A stretch of 64,000 bases of DNA, taken from NCBI RefSeq assembly GCF_001611275.1, contig NZ_CP015080.1:3648956-3712955 (forward strand), in the 5' to 3' direction. Positions within the stretch are counted from its first letter, which is position 1, and each line of letters opens with the position of its first letter. The notes under the pieces are model-generated. The model ran no database searches, was not told the DNA's origin, and saw only the letters and a list, made by a program, of their open reading frames with translations. Shown here one piece after another: positions 34,090 to 42,843 of the stretch. The DNA is from Desulfuromonas sp. DDH964 (lineage in GTDB: Bacteria; Desulfobacterota; Desulfuromonadia; Desulfuromonadales; DDH964). The translations under genes were made by a program, and so were the position numbers.

Positions 34090-35801
34090 CCAAAGGGGAT
34101 AACCAGCAAAAGGAAAAGAGACAACTCCGCAACCAGGCCGAGGCGCGCTTGCGTGCCGGCGAACCGGAGCTGCCACCTCAGCGGACCGAGAGTGAGAGCC
34201 AGCGCCTCGTCCATGAACTGGCGGTCCACCAGGTCGAGTTGGAGATGCAGAATGAGGAGTTGCAACGGGCCCGCCAGGAGCTGGAACTCTCGCGCAACAA
34301 CTATGCGGAACTTTTTGATTTTGCCCCGGTCAGCTATTTCACCTTCGACCCGGACGGCCTGATCTGCGAGGTCAATCTCGCCGCTTCGCGCCTGCTGGCA
34401 GTCGAACGGGGCCGCCTGTGCCAGACCCCCTTCGCCCGGTTTATCGGGGATAACGAGGGGCGCGAGGTCTTTCCCCTTCACCTCCAGGCCGTTCGCCGCC
34501 AGCAGGCCACCCTGCGCTGTGAGATCAAGCTCCGCTGCGGCGACGGCAGGGAAATCTTTGCCCAGCTGCAGAGCGTCGCGGTCGCCAGTGAGACGCGGGA
34601 AAATTCGGTCCTGACGGCGGCCATTGACGTCACGGTGCGCCGCCAGCTGGAGGCGAAGTTGCAGCAGGCCCATGACCGGCTCGAGGAGACCGTGCGGGAA
34701 CGGACGGCCGAGCTGACCCGGGCCAACGCCGACCTCACCCGCGAAATCGAGGAGCGCAAAAAAACGGAAGCTTCCCTGCAGGAGGCCATTGCCGAAATCA
34801 GGAGGCTCACCGACCGCCTGCAACTCGAGAATACCGAGCTGCAGCAGGTGCTGGTCCAGGATACGAACTTTGGCGAACTTATTGGCCATAGTGATGCCAT
34901 GGCCTATGTCTTCTATCGCATTGAACAGGTTGCGCCTCAGGATGCAACGGTTTTGCTGCTCGGTGAAACCGGCACCGGCAAGGGGATGGTGGCGCGCGAA
35001 ATTCACCGCCGCAGTCCCCGCAAAGACCGGCCGATAATCACCGTCAACTGCACGGCGCTGCCGGCAAACCTTATCGAAAGTGAGCTCTTCGGGCGGGAAA
35101 AGGGCGCCTTCACCGGAGCCCACGCCCGCCAGATGGGGCGTTTCGAACTGGCCGACGGCGGTACCATCTTCCTCGATGAAATCGGCGAGATGCCGTTGGA
35201 ATTGCAGGTCAAGCTGCTGCGGGTGATCCAGGACGGCGAGTTCGAACGGCTCGGCAGCCCGCGCACCATCAAGGTCAACGTCCGCATCATTGCCGCCACC
35301 AATCGCAACCTGGAGGAGGAGATTCGTGCCGGCCGTTTCCGCGAGGACCTCTTCTACCGGCTCAGTGTCTTTCCGATCACCATTCCGCCCCTGCGGCGGC
35401 GCACCGAGGACATCCCGCCGCTGCTCCATCACTTTCTCGCCAAATTCAACAAGAAGATCGGCAGGGCGGTCAGGGATGTCCCGCAAGCGACCCTGAAGAT
35501 CTTCCAGGAATACCCCTGGCCCGGAAACGTGCGTGAGCTGGAGAGCGTCATCGAGCGGGCGCTTATCACCACCCAGGGGCCCACGCTGCAGGTGCTGGAC
35601 CGGTTCGACACCTTCCGCAAGGTCCCGGACCAGGGAAAGGAAGTCAAGGGCCTCGCCGAGCTGGAACAGGACCATATCCTCCAGGTACTGCATAAAACCA
35701 ACTGGCGCGTCGAAGGGAAAAATGGCGCGGCCGTCCTGTTGGGCCTCAACCCCAGCACCCTGCGCGCACGGATGCGCAAGTACGGCATCCGGCGATCCTG
35801 A
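34086..35801 (+). CDS. PAS-domain sigma-54 activator (enhancer-binding protein)
   Basis: A 571-residue activator. Residues about 36-70 carry the shared signature [20 protein letters not shown], then a PAS domain ([20 protein letters not shown]) and a long coiled coil. The AAA+ core has Walker A GETGTGKG (about 292), the sigma-54 loop GAFTGA (about 339), Walker [10 protein letters not shown] (about 360) and [21 protein letters not shown] Fis-type helix-turn-helix ends the protein ([20 protein letters not shown]). There is no receiver; the PAS domain or the upstream kinase should control it. Three sigma-54 promoters with a common inverted repeat lie in the following 12 kb, and this gene's stop is 42 nt from the first repeat. 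It is a strong candidate for their activator. Confidence 0.93.
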   Translation: MTKGDNQQKEKRQLRNQAEARLRAGEPELPPQRTESESQRLVHELAVHQVELEMQNEELQRARQELELSRNNYAELFDFAPVSYFTFDPDGLICEVNLAASRLLAVERGRLCQTPFARFIGDNEGREVFPLHLQAVRRQQATLRCEIKLRCGDGREIFAQLQSVAVASETRENSVLTAAIDVTVRRQLEAKLQQAHDRLEETVRERTAELTRANADLTREIEERKKTEASLQEAIAEIRRLTDRLQLENTELQQVLVQDTNFGELIGHSDAMAYVFYRIEQVAPQDATVLLLGETGTGKGMVAREIHRRSPRKDRPIITVNCTALPANLIESELFGREKGAFTGAHARQMGRFELADGGTIFLDEIGEMPLELQVKLLRVIQDGEFERLGSPRTIKVNVRIIAATNRNLEEEIRAGRFREDLFYRLSVFPITIPPLRRRTEDIPPLLHHFLAKFNKKIGRAVRDVPQATLKIFQEYPWPGNVRELESVIERALITTQGPTLQVLDRFDTFRKVPDQGKEVKGLAELEQDHILQVLHKTNWRVEGKNGAAVLLGLNPSTLRARMRKYGIRRS

Positions 35802-35842
35802 GATCCCCTTGCCTTCTCCCCGGCGCAGCTGTCGGCAACACC

Positions 35843-35874
35843 CGTCACATGCAACAGCAATGGGAAATGTGACG
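35843..35874. promoter_or_regulatory. Putative enhancer repeat 1 (CGTCACAT-N16-ATGTGACG)
   Basis: Inverted arms CGTCACAT and ATGTGACG are separated by 16 nt and centred about 130 bp upstream of the sigma-54 start predicted near 35988. The inner CGTCA/TGACG is shared with the two other repeats at 39147 and 47762. Confidence 0.6.
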
Positions 35875-35961
35875 GCTTTTGCCGGCGGTTCTTTCCGCCC
35901 CCCTGCCCCCTTTCACCTGTATTTTCGGCCTCCTGCACGCGCAACCCGGGAAGATTTTCCC

Positions 35962-35977
35962 CGGCATGCTTGTTGCG
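35962..35977 (+). promoter_or_regulatory. Sigma-54 promoter P1
   Basis: CGGCATGCTTGTTGCG has GG (35963-35964) and GC (35975-35976) exactly 10 nt apart, matching the -24/-12 consensus TGGCAYR-N4-TTGC. Transcription would begin near 35988 and leave a leader of about 355 nt before the DUF3943 gene. Confidence 0.7.
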
Positions 35978-36343
35978 GACTCCCCTCCTGATCGCCACCC
36001 ATGGAAAGACCGGAGCCGGCCGCCGGGGCCTTTGTCCTGGGGCCGGTCCAGAAGCCTTTTGGCGCAGGGGGTTGCAAACTTGAAAATTCGCTTGCTATGG
36101 AAAAACAGCACCTTTAAATCGGTGTGCGACAGGGGGACTCAGCCGGCGCTGACCGTCGGCGGGCGGCGGCATGCCCTGAAATGCTTCACCGGCCGCTGGC
36201 TGGTTGCCGGGGATGCACTCCGCCGCGGGAATTCTTCGCCCAGAGGAAAGCCGGCGCCGCAGCAGGCTCTGCGCCGAGGGGGCGCCGGATTGGCGCCAGA
36301 CCGGCGCGGCCGCAGAGCGCTCAATTTTTTCACGCTGCATCGC

Positions 36344-37861
36344 ATGCGGGCAAATCTCACCTGCCTGCGGACCCTTATCAATCCGCTCTTGCTGCTGGCC
36401 CTGCTGCTGCCGGTCCCCGGGTTTGCCGAGGATGCGACCCTCGACAGCAGGTCGCAGCAGGCCGCGCCAACGGCCTTTGCCGATGAAAAACCGAGGCCGG
36501 TGCTGCATTGGGGGGAAGGGGACGGCAAGAGTTACCTGGTCCCGGCCGCGGACATTGCCGGCTTTCTCTTCCTTCTCAATCAGTATGACCGGCATTTTAT
36601 GGAGGACGAGGTCTACCATTCCAGTTTTTCGTCCTTCAAGGAGAACCTGACCGGCGGCTGGGTCACCGACAGCGACCAGTTTTCCATCAACCAGTTCATG
36701 CATCCCTATGCCGGGTCGATGTATTTCGGCTTTGCCCGTTCTGCCGGCCTCGACTACTGGGATTCCCTCGCCTATACCGCCGGCGGAAGCCTGCTCTGGG
36801 AACTGGCGGGAGAGACCAGTCCCCCCTCGATCAACGATGAATTCACCACCGGCTTCGGCGGGACGATCCTGGGCGAGCCGCTCTATCGCATGGCGAGCCT
36901 GTTGCTGGAAAGCGGCAATGGCCGGCCGGGATTCTGGCGCGAACTCGGCGCGACCGCCCTCTCGCCAGCAACCGGCATCAACCGTTTCGCCTACGGAAAA
37001 CGTTTCAAGGGGGTCTTCCGCAGCAACAACCCGGCCGTCTTCACACGGTTCCAGCTCGGCGTGAACCTGACCGCTACGGTGAAATCGAACGTGAGCCGCA
37101 ACGCCGCCACCGATGCCGAAGCGGTTCCGCAGAGCTACCGAGAAGGGGAGCCCATCGCCGACTTCACCATCGGCTACGGTCTTCCGGGGAAACCCGGCTA
37201 CAGCTACACCCGCCCCTTCGACTATTTTGACTTTCAGTTCACCGCCGCCGGCAGCAACATTTTCGAGAACATCATCAGCCGCGGCCTGCTCTACGGCACC
37301 GACTATTCCGCAGGTGACAACTACCGCGGCGTCTGGGGCCTTTATGGCATGTACGACTACATCGCGCCGCAGATCTTTCGCGTTTCGACCACGGCACTCG
37401 GGCTCGGCACGACGGGCCAGTGGTGGCTGTCGGAACGGGTGGCCCTGCAGGGAACCGCCCTCGCCGGAGTCGGCTATGGCTCGGCCGGTACGGTGCGCGG
37501 CGCCGGGGAACGGGACTATCACAGCGGCGTCAGCCCGCAGGGCCTGCTGGCATCCCGTCTTATCCTCGCTGACCGGGCGGCCATCGACCTGGAGCTCCGG
37601 GATTACTACGTCAGCGGCCTGGCGGCTTCGGAAAGCGACGGGTCGGAGAATGTGATCCGCGCCGTCGCTACCCTCACCGTGCGGGTGTACAACCTCCACG
37701 GCATTACCCTGCGCTACACCTTTTCGCAACGGGATGCCGAGTATACCAACCTCAAGGACACCCAACAGACCGTAGCCGCTGTCAGTCTGGGTTACACCTA
37801 TCTTGGCCAGACCCGCTTCGGCGCCGTCGACTGGCGGCCCCAAAGCGCTGGCGGACCTTAA
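36344..37861 (+). CDS. DUF3943 outer-membrane-type protein
   Basis: A 505-residue protein with a clear signal peptide (LTCLRTLINPLLLLALLLPV, cleavage after GFA). The mature part shows WVTDSDQFSINQFMHPYAGS and MYFGFARSAGLDYWDSLAYT, then alternating aromatic strands to the end (YTFSQRDAEY, VSLGYTYLGQTRFG), consistent with an outer-membrane beta barrel of the DUF3943 family. Its function is unknown. The ATG at 36344 is chosen because the signal peptide begins there, although no Shine-Dalgarno sequence is visible. It follows sigma-54 promoter P1 and is followed 20 nt later by a PAP2 gene. Confidence 0.82.
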   Translation: MRANLTCLRTLINPLLLLALLLPVPGFAEDATLDSRSQQAAPTAFADEKPRPVLHWGEGDGKSYLVPAADIAGFLFLLNQYDRHFMEDEVYHSSFSSFKENLTGGWVTDSDQFSINQFMHPYAGSMYFGFARSAGLDYWDSLAYTAGGSLLWELAGETSPPSINDEFTTGFGGTILGEPLYRMASLLLESGNGRPGFWRELGATALSPATGINRFAYGKRFKGVFRSNNPAVFTRFQLGVNLTATVKSNVSRNAATDAEAVPQSYREGEPIADFTIGYGLPGKPGYSYTRPFDYFDFQFTAAGSNIFENIISRGLLYGTDYSAGDNYRGVWGLYGMYDYIAPQIFRVSTTALGLGTTGQWWLSERVALQGTALAGVGYGSAGTVRGAGERDYHSGVSPQGLLASRLILADRAAIDLELRDYYVSGLAASESDGSENVIRAVATLTVRVYNLHGITLRYTFSQRDAEYTNLKDTQQTVAAVSLGYTYLGQTRFGAVDWRPQSAGGP

Positions 37862-37881
37862 CCTTCCGGAGGATTTCAACC

Positions 37882-38448
37882 ATGCGGATTCCTGGCAGCA
37901 AATACCTGGTGGTGTGCTGGATGCTCACGGCGCTCGGGCTGCAAGCTTCTCCGGCTACCGCCGGGAGCGATTACGGAAATGACGAGTTGGCGGCGGACGT
38001 CCTCACCGGCGTGGTGCCGCTTACCGGCCTGCTGGTGGCCTATTTCACCGACGATACCGAGGGGCAGAAACAATGGCTGCGCAATACCGCGGTGAACCAG
38101 GTCCTCGTCTCGGCGCTGCGGGTCGGATTCAATGAAACCAGCCTCGGCAAACGTCCCAACGGCAAGGGGTACGGTTTCCCCTCCGGCCATGAGGCCTTCG
38201 TCATGTCCGGTGCAACCTTTCTGGGCGAGCGCTACGGCTGGAAGTGGGGCACCCCCGCCTACCTGGCGGCGGCCTACGTCGCTTACGTTCGAGTGGACAC
38301 CGACCATCATCGCTGGCGCGATGTCATCGCCAGCGGTGCCCTGGCCTATGGCGTCGCCCTGCTCACGGTCACCCCGGAACAGGCGACCCATCTGGCGCCC
38401 ATCGTCGGCCCCGATTTCCTCGGCCTGCGCTGGCAGCGCTCTTTTTAA
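37882..38448 (+). CDS. PAP2-family phosphatase, periplasmic
   Basis: A 188-residue protein with a signal peptide (YLVVCWMLTALGLQASPATA). Acid-phosphatase motifs are in order: GKRPNGKGYGFPSGHEAF holds the RP and PSGH elements, and VRVDTDHHRWRDV gives Arg-x5-His-x3-Asp. The usual Lys eight residues before RP is not obvious. PAP2 enzymes dephosphorylate lipid phosphates or undecaprenyl pyrophosphate. The start follows CCGGAGGATT, 20 nt after the DUF3943 stop, so both belong to the P1 transcript. Confidence 0.88.
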   Translation: MRIPGSKYLVVCWMLTALGLQASPATAGSDYGNDELAADVLTGVVPLTGLLVAYFTDDTEGQKQWLRNTAVNQVLVSALRVGFNETSLGKRPNGKGYGFPSGHEAFVMSGATFLGERYGWKWGTPAYLAAAYVAYVRVDTDHHRWRDVIASGALAYGVALLTVTPEQATHLAPIVGPDFLGLRWQRSF

Positions 38449-38486
38449 GGCCGCCACCGGGTTAGGGTTGCGGGTACCGGCCGGGC

Positions 38487-38514
38487 TGCCGGCCAGGCTC
38501 AGCCCTGGCCGGCA
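38487..38514. terminator. Hairpin between converging genes
   Basis: Arms TGCCGGCCAGG and CCTGGCCGGCA enclose a 6-nt loop between the PAP2 gene (plus) and the phospholipase-like gene (minus). No T-run follows. Confidence 0.6.
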
Positions 38515-38536
38515 ACCCGCACATCGCCCTTACCCC

Positions 38537-39034
38537 TTAAGGGTCCGGGTGCTTCTCCGCGCAATACCCCGTCGGATGCTGGTGCACATAGGCCGCGAGC
38601 CCCCGTTGAACCTGCCGTTTTTCTGGGTCCGAAAGGGGCTGATAGCCGCGGCCATAGGACCAGCCGTAGCCCCAGCGGTACCAGGTGGGAAACGCCGGAT
38701 GCCCGCCCACCCGCGCGCCAAGGTACATGGTTTCCGCCAGTTGCGGATCGTTGGTCCGCGCCAGCACGCAGTCCCGCAAGGTCGCATCGGCCCGGTCGCG
38801 GTCGTCCGCACTCCCCCCCTGCCAATAGGCAAGGTCGTGATCCTGGCAACAGTCGCACCACTTGTCCCGCTCCGTGAAGGTGCCGTCGGGAAAGAGACTG
38901 CAGCCGTCGCTTGTAAAGGGCGCAAGCCCTGCCGACCCGGACGGACGGCTGCCGAGGCATGCCGGCAGGGAGAGTGCTGTCAGCAGTGCAAGCAAGGCCA
39001 GGGGAAAAGCCCGCCGGGCAGGTGGTGAATTCAT
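38537..39034 (-). CDS. Phospholipase A2-like lipoprotein
   Basis: A 165-residue secreted protein. A signal peptide ends at the lipobox LPAC. The mature part has the PLA2-like active-site segment WCDCCQDHDLAYW with the His-Asp pair and adjacent cysteines, plus a further Cys in DCVLAR. The Gly-rich calcium loop of classical PLA2 is not clear, so lipase activity is inferred. The ATG at 39034 is preceded by GGAAGGA. Its promoter region overlaps the enhancer and promoter of the divergent operon (39147-39292). Confidence 0.7.
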   Translation of the reverse strand: MNSPPARRAFPLALLALLTALSLPACLGSRPSGSAGLAPFTSDGCSLFPDGTFTERDKWCDCCQDHDLAYWQGGSADDRDRADATLRDCVLARTNDPQLAETMYLGARVGGHPAFPTWYRWGYGWSYGRGYQPLSDPEKRQVQRGLAAYVHQHPTGYCAEKHPDP

Positions 39035-39146
39035 GGCCGCATCCTTCCGCAGATCCGGACCCGGGGGGCTGGCGAACAGTCCCCGGGTCGGCTGCAAATC
39101 CTCGTTTTGAACCAGCGAACTTTTGCTTTGTCCCGCATTGTCCGGC

Positions 39147-39162
39147 CCGTCATATCTGACGG
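39147..39162. promoter_or_regulatory. Putative enhancer repeat 2 (CCGTCA-TATC-TGACGG)
   Basis: A 16-bp inverted repeat with 6-nt arms, centred about 148 bp upstream of the start predicted for P2. An IHF-like site (TTCAATACCTTG, 39239-39250, one mismatch to WATCAANNNNTTR) lies between it and the promoter. Confidence 0.65.
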
Positions 39163-39276
39163 TTATGCCAAACTTGATGGCCGCCGCTGGCGGCCCTTTC
39201 TTCGACTCCTCCGTGCCAACTTCCCTTTCCTCTTTATATTCAATACCTTGCAAACCATGAATTGGCAGCCTGGCGG

Positions 39277-39292
39277 CGGCATGTTCGTTGCG
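39277..39292 (+). promoter_or_regulatory. Sigma-54 promoter P2
   Basis: CGGCATGTTCGTTGCG has GG (39278-39279) and GC (39290-39291) 10 nt apart. The initiation site would be near 39303, with a leader of about 224 nt before the DUF4398 lipoprotein gene. Confidence 0.72.
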
Positions 39293-39526
39293 AGTTAACA
39301 GTTTACACCAATGTGGGCGAAGGCGGTCTGTCTGCCGGAACCGAGCTGCAAACCTTCGACCGGCAAAGAGAGCAGCGGGCGCCGGCGGCAGGAAAGGATC
39401 GCGGCGCACCGTAGCGAGGAAGGTGCAAAAAGCGCTGTCCGGTTGCCGTCGAACCGAAACGGGCGAACACAACGATCGCGGAAAGCAGTTCAGGACCCCA
39501 ACGCAAATGAACCCGAAGGAGTGGAA

Positions 39527-39898
39527 ATGAAGATGAAGATCAGGATGTTGCGGAATGCGAGTCTGGCCACGGTGGTGATGGCATTTCTGGCCGGCTGTGC
39601 CGTCCCGGCGCCTGCCCCGGAAAAACAGTTCACCCTGGCCACCCAGTCGATTGCCGAGGCGGAAACTTCGGGCGCCACAGAGTTCGCCCCGGTCGAACTT
39701 AAATCGGCCCGGGACAAGCTGAGCCAGGCCAAGCTTGCCATGGGCCGGGAAGAAAACCTCCAGGCCGGGCGGCTCGCCGATGAAGCCATGGCCGACGCCA
39801 ACTTGGCGGAAGCCAAGGCGCGCTCCGCCAAGTCGCAGAAGGTGGTGGCGGAACTGCAGGAAAGCATCCGTGTCTTGCGGGAAGAGATGCGCCGCTAA
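39527..39898 (+). CDS. DUF4398-like lipoprotein
   Basis: A 123-residue lipoprotein with signal RMLRNASLATVVMAFLAGCA and lipobox LAGC. The mature part is helical and rich in Ala and Glu (EFAPVELKSARDKLSQAKLA; LADEAMADANLAEAKARSAK), the pattern of DUF4398 coiled-coil lipoproteins. The C-terminus continues as coiled coil. GAAGGAG precedes the ATG at 39527. It is first in the P2 operon, followed by an OmpA-like lipoprotein with the same helical module. Confidence 0.82.
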   Translation: MKMKIRMLRNASLATVVMAFLAGCAVPAPAPEKQFTLATQSIAEAETSGATEFAPVELKSARDKLSQAKLAMGREENLQAGRLADEAMADANLAEAKARSAKSQKVVAELQESIRVLREEMRR

Positions 39899-39947
39899 TC
39901 GTCCGGTACCTGAATCATTACCGCTAATTTTCGCAGAGGAGACCACC

Positions 39948-40940
39948 ATGAAGCTATTTTCGTCGCCCTTGATGCTGCTGCTCGGGGTGTCCGTTGTTGG
40001 CATGCTGCAGTCCGGGTGCAGCCCGGCCGTCGGAGACAATGCCCTGCTGGAACAGGCCCGATCGGCCTATGTCGAAGCCCAGAGCGATCCAGCCGTGCAG
40101 AAGAATGCCCCCCTCGAACTGCAAAAAGCAAAACTCGACCTCGATCAGGCAGACCAATCCCTGAAGGCGGGGGCCCCGGCTCCGGAAGTGGAGCACTACG
40201 CCTATCTGGCCAGGCAACGCACCGCCATCGCCCGGGAGGTCAGCAACGTGAAACTGGCGGAGCAGGCGGTGGAGGCGGCCAGCGAGGAACGGAACACGGT
40301 TCTTCTGCAAGCGCGGACCCGGGAGGCGGATCAGGCGGTGCGCCTGGCCGAGGAGCAAACCCGGAAAGCGACCGTTGCCGGCGAGCAGGCCCATGCCGCC
40401 CGTGAGCAGGCCGACGCCGCTCGCCTGCAAGCCGACGCCTCCCGTCTCCAGGCCGAAGCGCTGACCACCGATGCGGAAACGGCCAGGGCCGCGACGCTGG
40501 CGGCCGAAGCACAGACGAGGAAGCTGGAAGCAGAGATCGCCGAATTGCAGGCCATTCCTTCGGAACGCGGCCTGGTCATCACCCTGGGGGATGTTCTGTT
40601 CGACACCAACAAGAGCCAACTCCGCCCGGGAGCGCAGTACACCATCGACAAGGTCGCCGCGTTTCTGACCGAATACCCGACGCGGAATGTCCTGATCGAG
40701 GGGTTCACCGACAGTACCGGGGGGGTGGCCTACAACCAGCGCCTCTCCGAACAGCGCGCCGAAGCGGTGCGGAATCTGCTCGGGGCGAGCGGGATCGATT
40801 CCCGCCGGCTCCAGACCCGCGGCTATGGCGTCGAATTTCCCGTGGCCGGCAACGAAACGGCCGAGGGCCGACAGCGTAACCGGCGGGTCGAGGTCGTCAT
40901 CTCGGATGAGGACGGGCGAATTCTGGAACGAAAACTTTGA
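39948..40940 (+). CDS. OmpA-family lipoprotein with DUF4398-like helical module
   Basis: A 330-residue lipoprotein (signal ending LQSGC). Residues about 25-110 repeat the DUF4398-like pattern (APLELQKAKLDLDQADQSLK). A long Ala/Gln/Arg coiled coil follows (about 110-205), then an OmpA peptidoglycan-binding domain (VLFDTNKSQLRPGAQYTIDK; GFTDSTGGVAYNQRLSEQRA; RRVEVVI). It should span the periplasm from the outer membrane to the wall. CAGAGGAG lies upstream of the ATG. It is 49 nt after the DUF4398 lipoprotein gene and in the same operon. Confidence 0.9.
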   Translation: MKLFSSPLMLLLGVSVVGMLQSGCSPAVGDNALLEQARSAYVEAQSDPAVQKNAPLELQKAKLDLDQADQSLKAGAPAPEVEHYAYLARQRTAIAREVSNVKLAEQAVEAASEERNTVLLQARTREADQAVRLAEEQTRKATVAGEQAHAAREQADAARLQADASRLQAEALTTDAETARAATLAAEAQTRKLEAEIAELQAIPSERGLVITLGDVLFDTNKSQLRPGAQYTIDKVAAFLTEYPTRNVLIEGFTDSTGGVAYNQRLSEQRAEAVRNLLGASGIDSRRLQTRGYGVEFPVAGNETAEGRQRNRRVEVVISDEDGRILERKL

Positions 40941-41037
40941 GCGACCGCAACCCAGTGCAGGTCACGAGGCGGGTCGCATGCAGCGCAACCCTTTTAGCCG
41001 CAGCGAAGTTAACCACCAACATCGATGGGAGGACGTC

Positions 41038-41217
41038 ATGAAATCAGGTACCAGAGACAAAGCGGAAGGCGTGCTGCACGAAATAAAAGGCAAGGCCAAG
41101 GAAGTGGCTGGAAAACTCAGCGACAATCCCAAACTGGAAGCCGAGGGGACGGCCGAGCAGATTGCCGGCAAGGTCCAGGGGAAGGTCGGCGTTATCAAGA
41201 AGGTTTTCGGTGAGTAA
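41038..41217 (+). CDS. CsbD-family stress protein
   Basis: A 59-residue hydrophilic, Lys/Glu-rich protein (RDKAEGVLHEIKGKAKEVAG; AEGTAEQIAGKVQGKVGVIK), a typical CsbD. Homologues accumulate under general stress; the mechanism is unknown. GGGAGGA lies before the ATG. It is 97 nt after the OmpA lipoprotein gene, presumably on the P2 transcript, and 72 nt upstream of the IS256 insertion. Confidence 0.9.
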   Translation: MKSGTRDKAEGVLHEIKGKAKEVAGKLSDNPKLEAEGTAEQIAGKVQGKVGVIKKVFGE

Positions 41218-41289
41218 TCGACCTCCCGTGGCATGCCCGGGCCAAAGAGCAGGCATTACCTCATCAGCATTGGAAAGGAACCCTATGAA

Positions 41290-42618
41290 GGCGGTGTAAA
41301 TCAGTTTGTGTAAATGGCTTGGGTTTTTGTCGTCAGTAAACCGGCAACCTGCCTTCGAACAAGATAGAGAACTGGTTGAGGGCGGCCTTCCAGTCCCGAA
41401 TCGGCAGGGTCCATTTCTTGGCGATATTGTTCAGCGCCAGGTAGAGCAGTTTGAACATGGCTGCGTCGTTGGGGAATGAGCCCCGGTTCTTGGTGACCTT
41501 GCGCAGCGACATGTTTAGCGATTCGATCGCATTGGTGGTGTAGATCACCTTGCGAATCTCCGCCGGGTAGGCGAAAAAAGGGGTGATTCTCTCCCAGTTC
41601 CGCCGCCAGGACTGGCCGATGGAAGGGTGGGTTTTATCCCACTTCGCTTCGAACTCCGTCAGGTTCATTTCGGCCTGCTCGGCCGTCGCGGCCTGGTAAA
41701 TGGTCTTCAGATCGGCCGCCACTTCCTTGCGCTGTTTCCAGGAGACGTAGCGGAGAGAATGGCGCACCATGTGAACGAGGCAGAGCTGGACCTGGGTGCG
41801 AGGAAAGACCGCTTCGATGGCCTCGGGGAAACCTTTGAGCCCGTCCACGCAGGCGATGAAGATGTCTTCGACACCCCGGTTTTTCAACTCGGTCACCACC
41901 TGTAACCAGAACTTGGCGCCCTCGTTCTCGGCCACCCACATACCCAGGACCTCCTTGATGCCGTCCAGGGTGACGCCCAGGGCCAGGTAGACCGCTTTAT
42001 TGCTGACGTGGCCGTTGTCCCGCACCTTAACCCGGACCGCGTCCATATAGACGATGGGATAGAGGGCGTCGAGCGGTCGGTTCTGCCAGATCTTGACCTC
42101 GTCCGCGACGGCATCGGTCACGCTGGAAATGAGGGCGGGAGAGACCTCGACGCCATAAATCTCTTCCAGATGCCCCTGGATCTCCCGGGTCGTCATCCCC
42201 CGGGCGTAGAGGGAGATGATCTTGCCGTCGAAGCCGGCGAAGCGGGTCTGGCCCTTGGGAATGATGAGCGGCTCGAAGCTGCTGTCCCGGTCACGCGGAA
42301 CCTCGATCGGCAGTTTGCCGAATTCGCCCTTGATGGTTTTGGCCGACTTGCCATTGCGGGCATTGCCGCCTTTCGTGGCCACGGGAGCATGCTTCTCGTG
42401 CCCCAGGTGTTGGGTCAATTCCGCTTCCAAAGCTCGTTCCAGAAGGGCCTTGGTGAGCTGTTTAAGCAAGCCGGTTTCGCCGATCAGGTCTTCGGGCTTC
42501 TTGTAGTCGGCAAGCAGACGGTCCAGCAGATCTTTTTCGATGGCCATGGGGGCTCCTTAGAGGGTGGGGTCCCGGTGTACCCCTGAATGGCCATTTACAC
42601 AATCTTTTTTACACCCTC
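41290..42618 (-). mobile_element. IS256-family insertion sequence with 8-bp target duplication
   Basis: A 1329-bp element. The ends are inverted (left GGCGGTGTAAATC..GTGTAAATGG; right complement GAGGGTGTAAAAA..GTGTAAATGG), about 24 of 30 positions alike. The octamer CCTATGAA occurs directly outside both ends (41282-41289 and 42619-42626), the expected duplication size. One intact transposase gene is inside. The target was the start codon of the small membrane-protein gene at 42622. Confidence 0.92.
41333..42547 (-). CDS. IS256-family transposase
   Basis: A 404-residue DDE transposase of the mutator type. The first acidic residue is in YPIVYMDAVRVKVRDNG, the second in IACVDGLKGFPEAIEAVFPR, and the Glu in YTTNAIESLNMSLRKVTKNR, all hallmark IS256 segments. 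The length and the N-terminal LTKALLERALEAELTQHLGH fit intact members. The start at 42547 is preceded by AAGGAGCC. No disruption is seen, so the copy may be active. Confidence 0.95.
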   Translation of the reverse strand: MAIEKDLLDRLLADYKKPEDLIGETGLLKQLTKALLERALEAELTQHLGHEKHAPVATKGGNARNGKSAKTIKGEFGKLPIEVPRDRDSSFEPLIIPKGQTRFAGFDGKIISLYARGMTTREIQGHLEEIYGVEVSPALISSVTDAVADEVKIWQNRPLDALYPIVYMDAVRVKVRDNGHVSNKAVYLALGVTLDGIKEVLGMWVAENEGAKFWLQVVTELKNRGVEDIFIACVDGLKGFPEAIEAVFPRTQVQLCLVHMVRHSLRYVSWKQRKEVAADLKTIYQAATAEQAEMNLTEFEAKWDKTHPSIGQSWRRNWERITPFFAYPAEIRKVIYTTNAIESLNMSLRKVTKNRGSFPNDAAMFKLLYLALNNIAKKWTLPIRDWKAALNQFSILFEGRLPVY

Positions 42619-42621
42619 CCT

Positions 42622-42843
42622 ATGAAACCCTACACCTTGACCGGCATCATCCTGATAGTTATCGCGGTCGCGGCCTTTGTCTACCAGGGGATCAGCATAA
42701 CCACCCGGGAGAAAGTGGTCGATCTCGGCCCATTGCACATGACCGCCGAAAAGACCCGAACCCTGCCGCTCCCTCCGATCGTCGGGGGATTCGCCCTGGT
42801 TGGCGGCATCGTGCTGCTGGTCATGGGGGCGAAAAAGAGCTGA
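42622..42843 (+). CDS. Small two-helix membrane protein, separated from its ribosome-binding site by the IS
   Basis: A 73-residue protein with two membrane helices (LTGIILIVIAVAAFVYQGIS and PIVGGFALVGGIVLLVMGAK) around a soluble loop (TREKVVDLGPLHMTAEKTRT). It resembles small membrane proteins of unknown function and is paralogous to the product at 47966 (shared MKPYxLTxILLIVxAVAAFxYQG). The ATG lies inside the IS target duplication. The original ribosome-binding site GGAAAGGAA is now left of the IS at 41271-41280, while the sequence just upstream today (ACACCCTCCCT) offers none. Expression is probably reduced or lost. Confidence 0.75.
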   Translation: MKPYTLTGIILIVIAVAAFVYQGISITTREKVVDLGPLHMTAEKTRTLPLPPIVGGFALVGGIVLLVMGAKKS

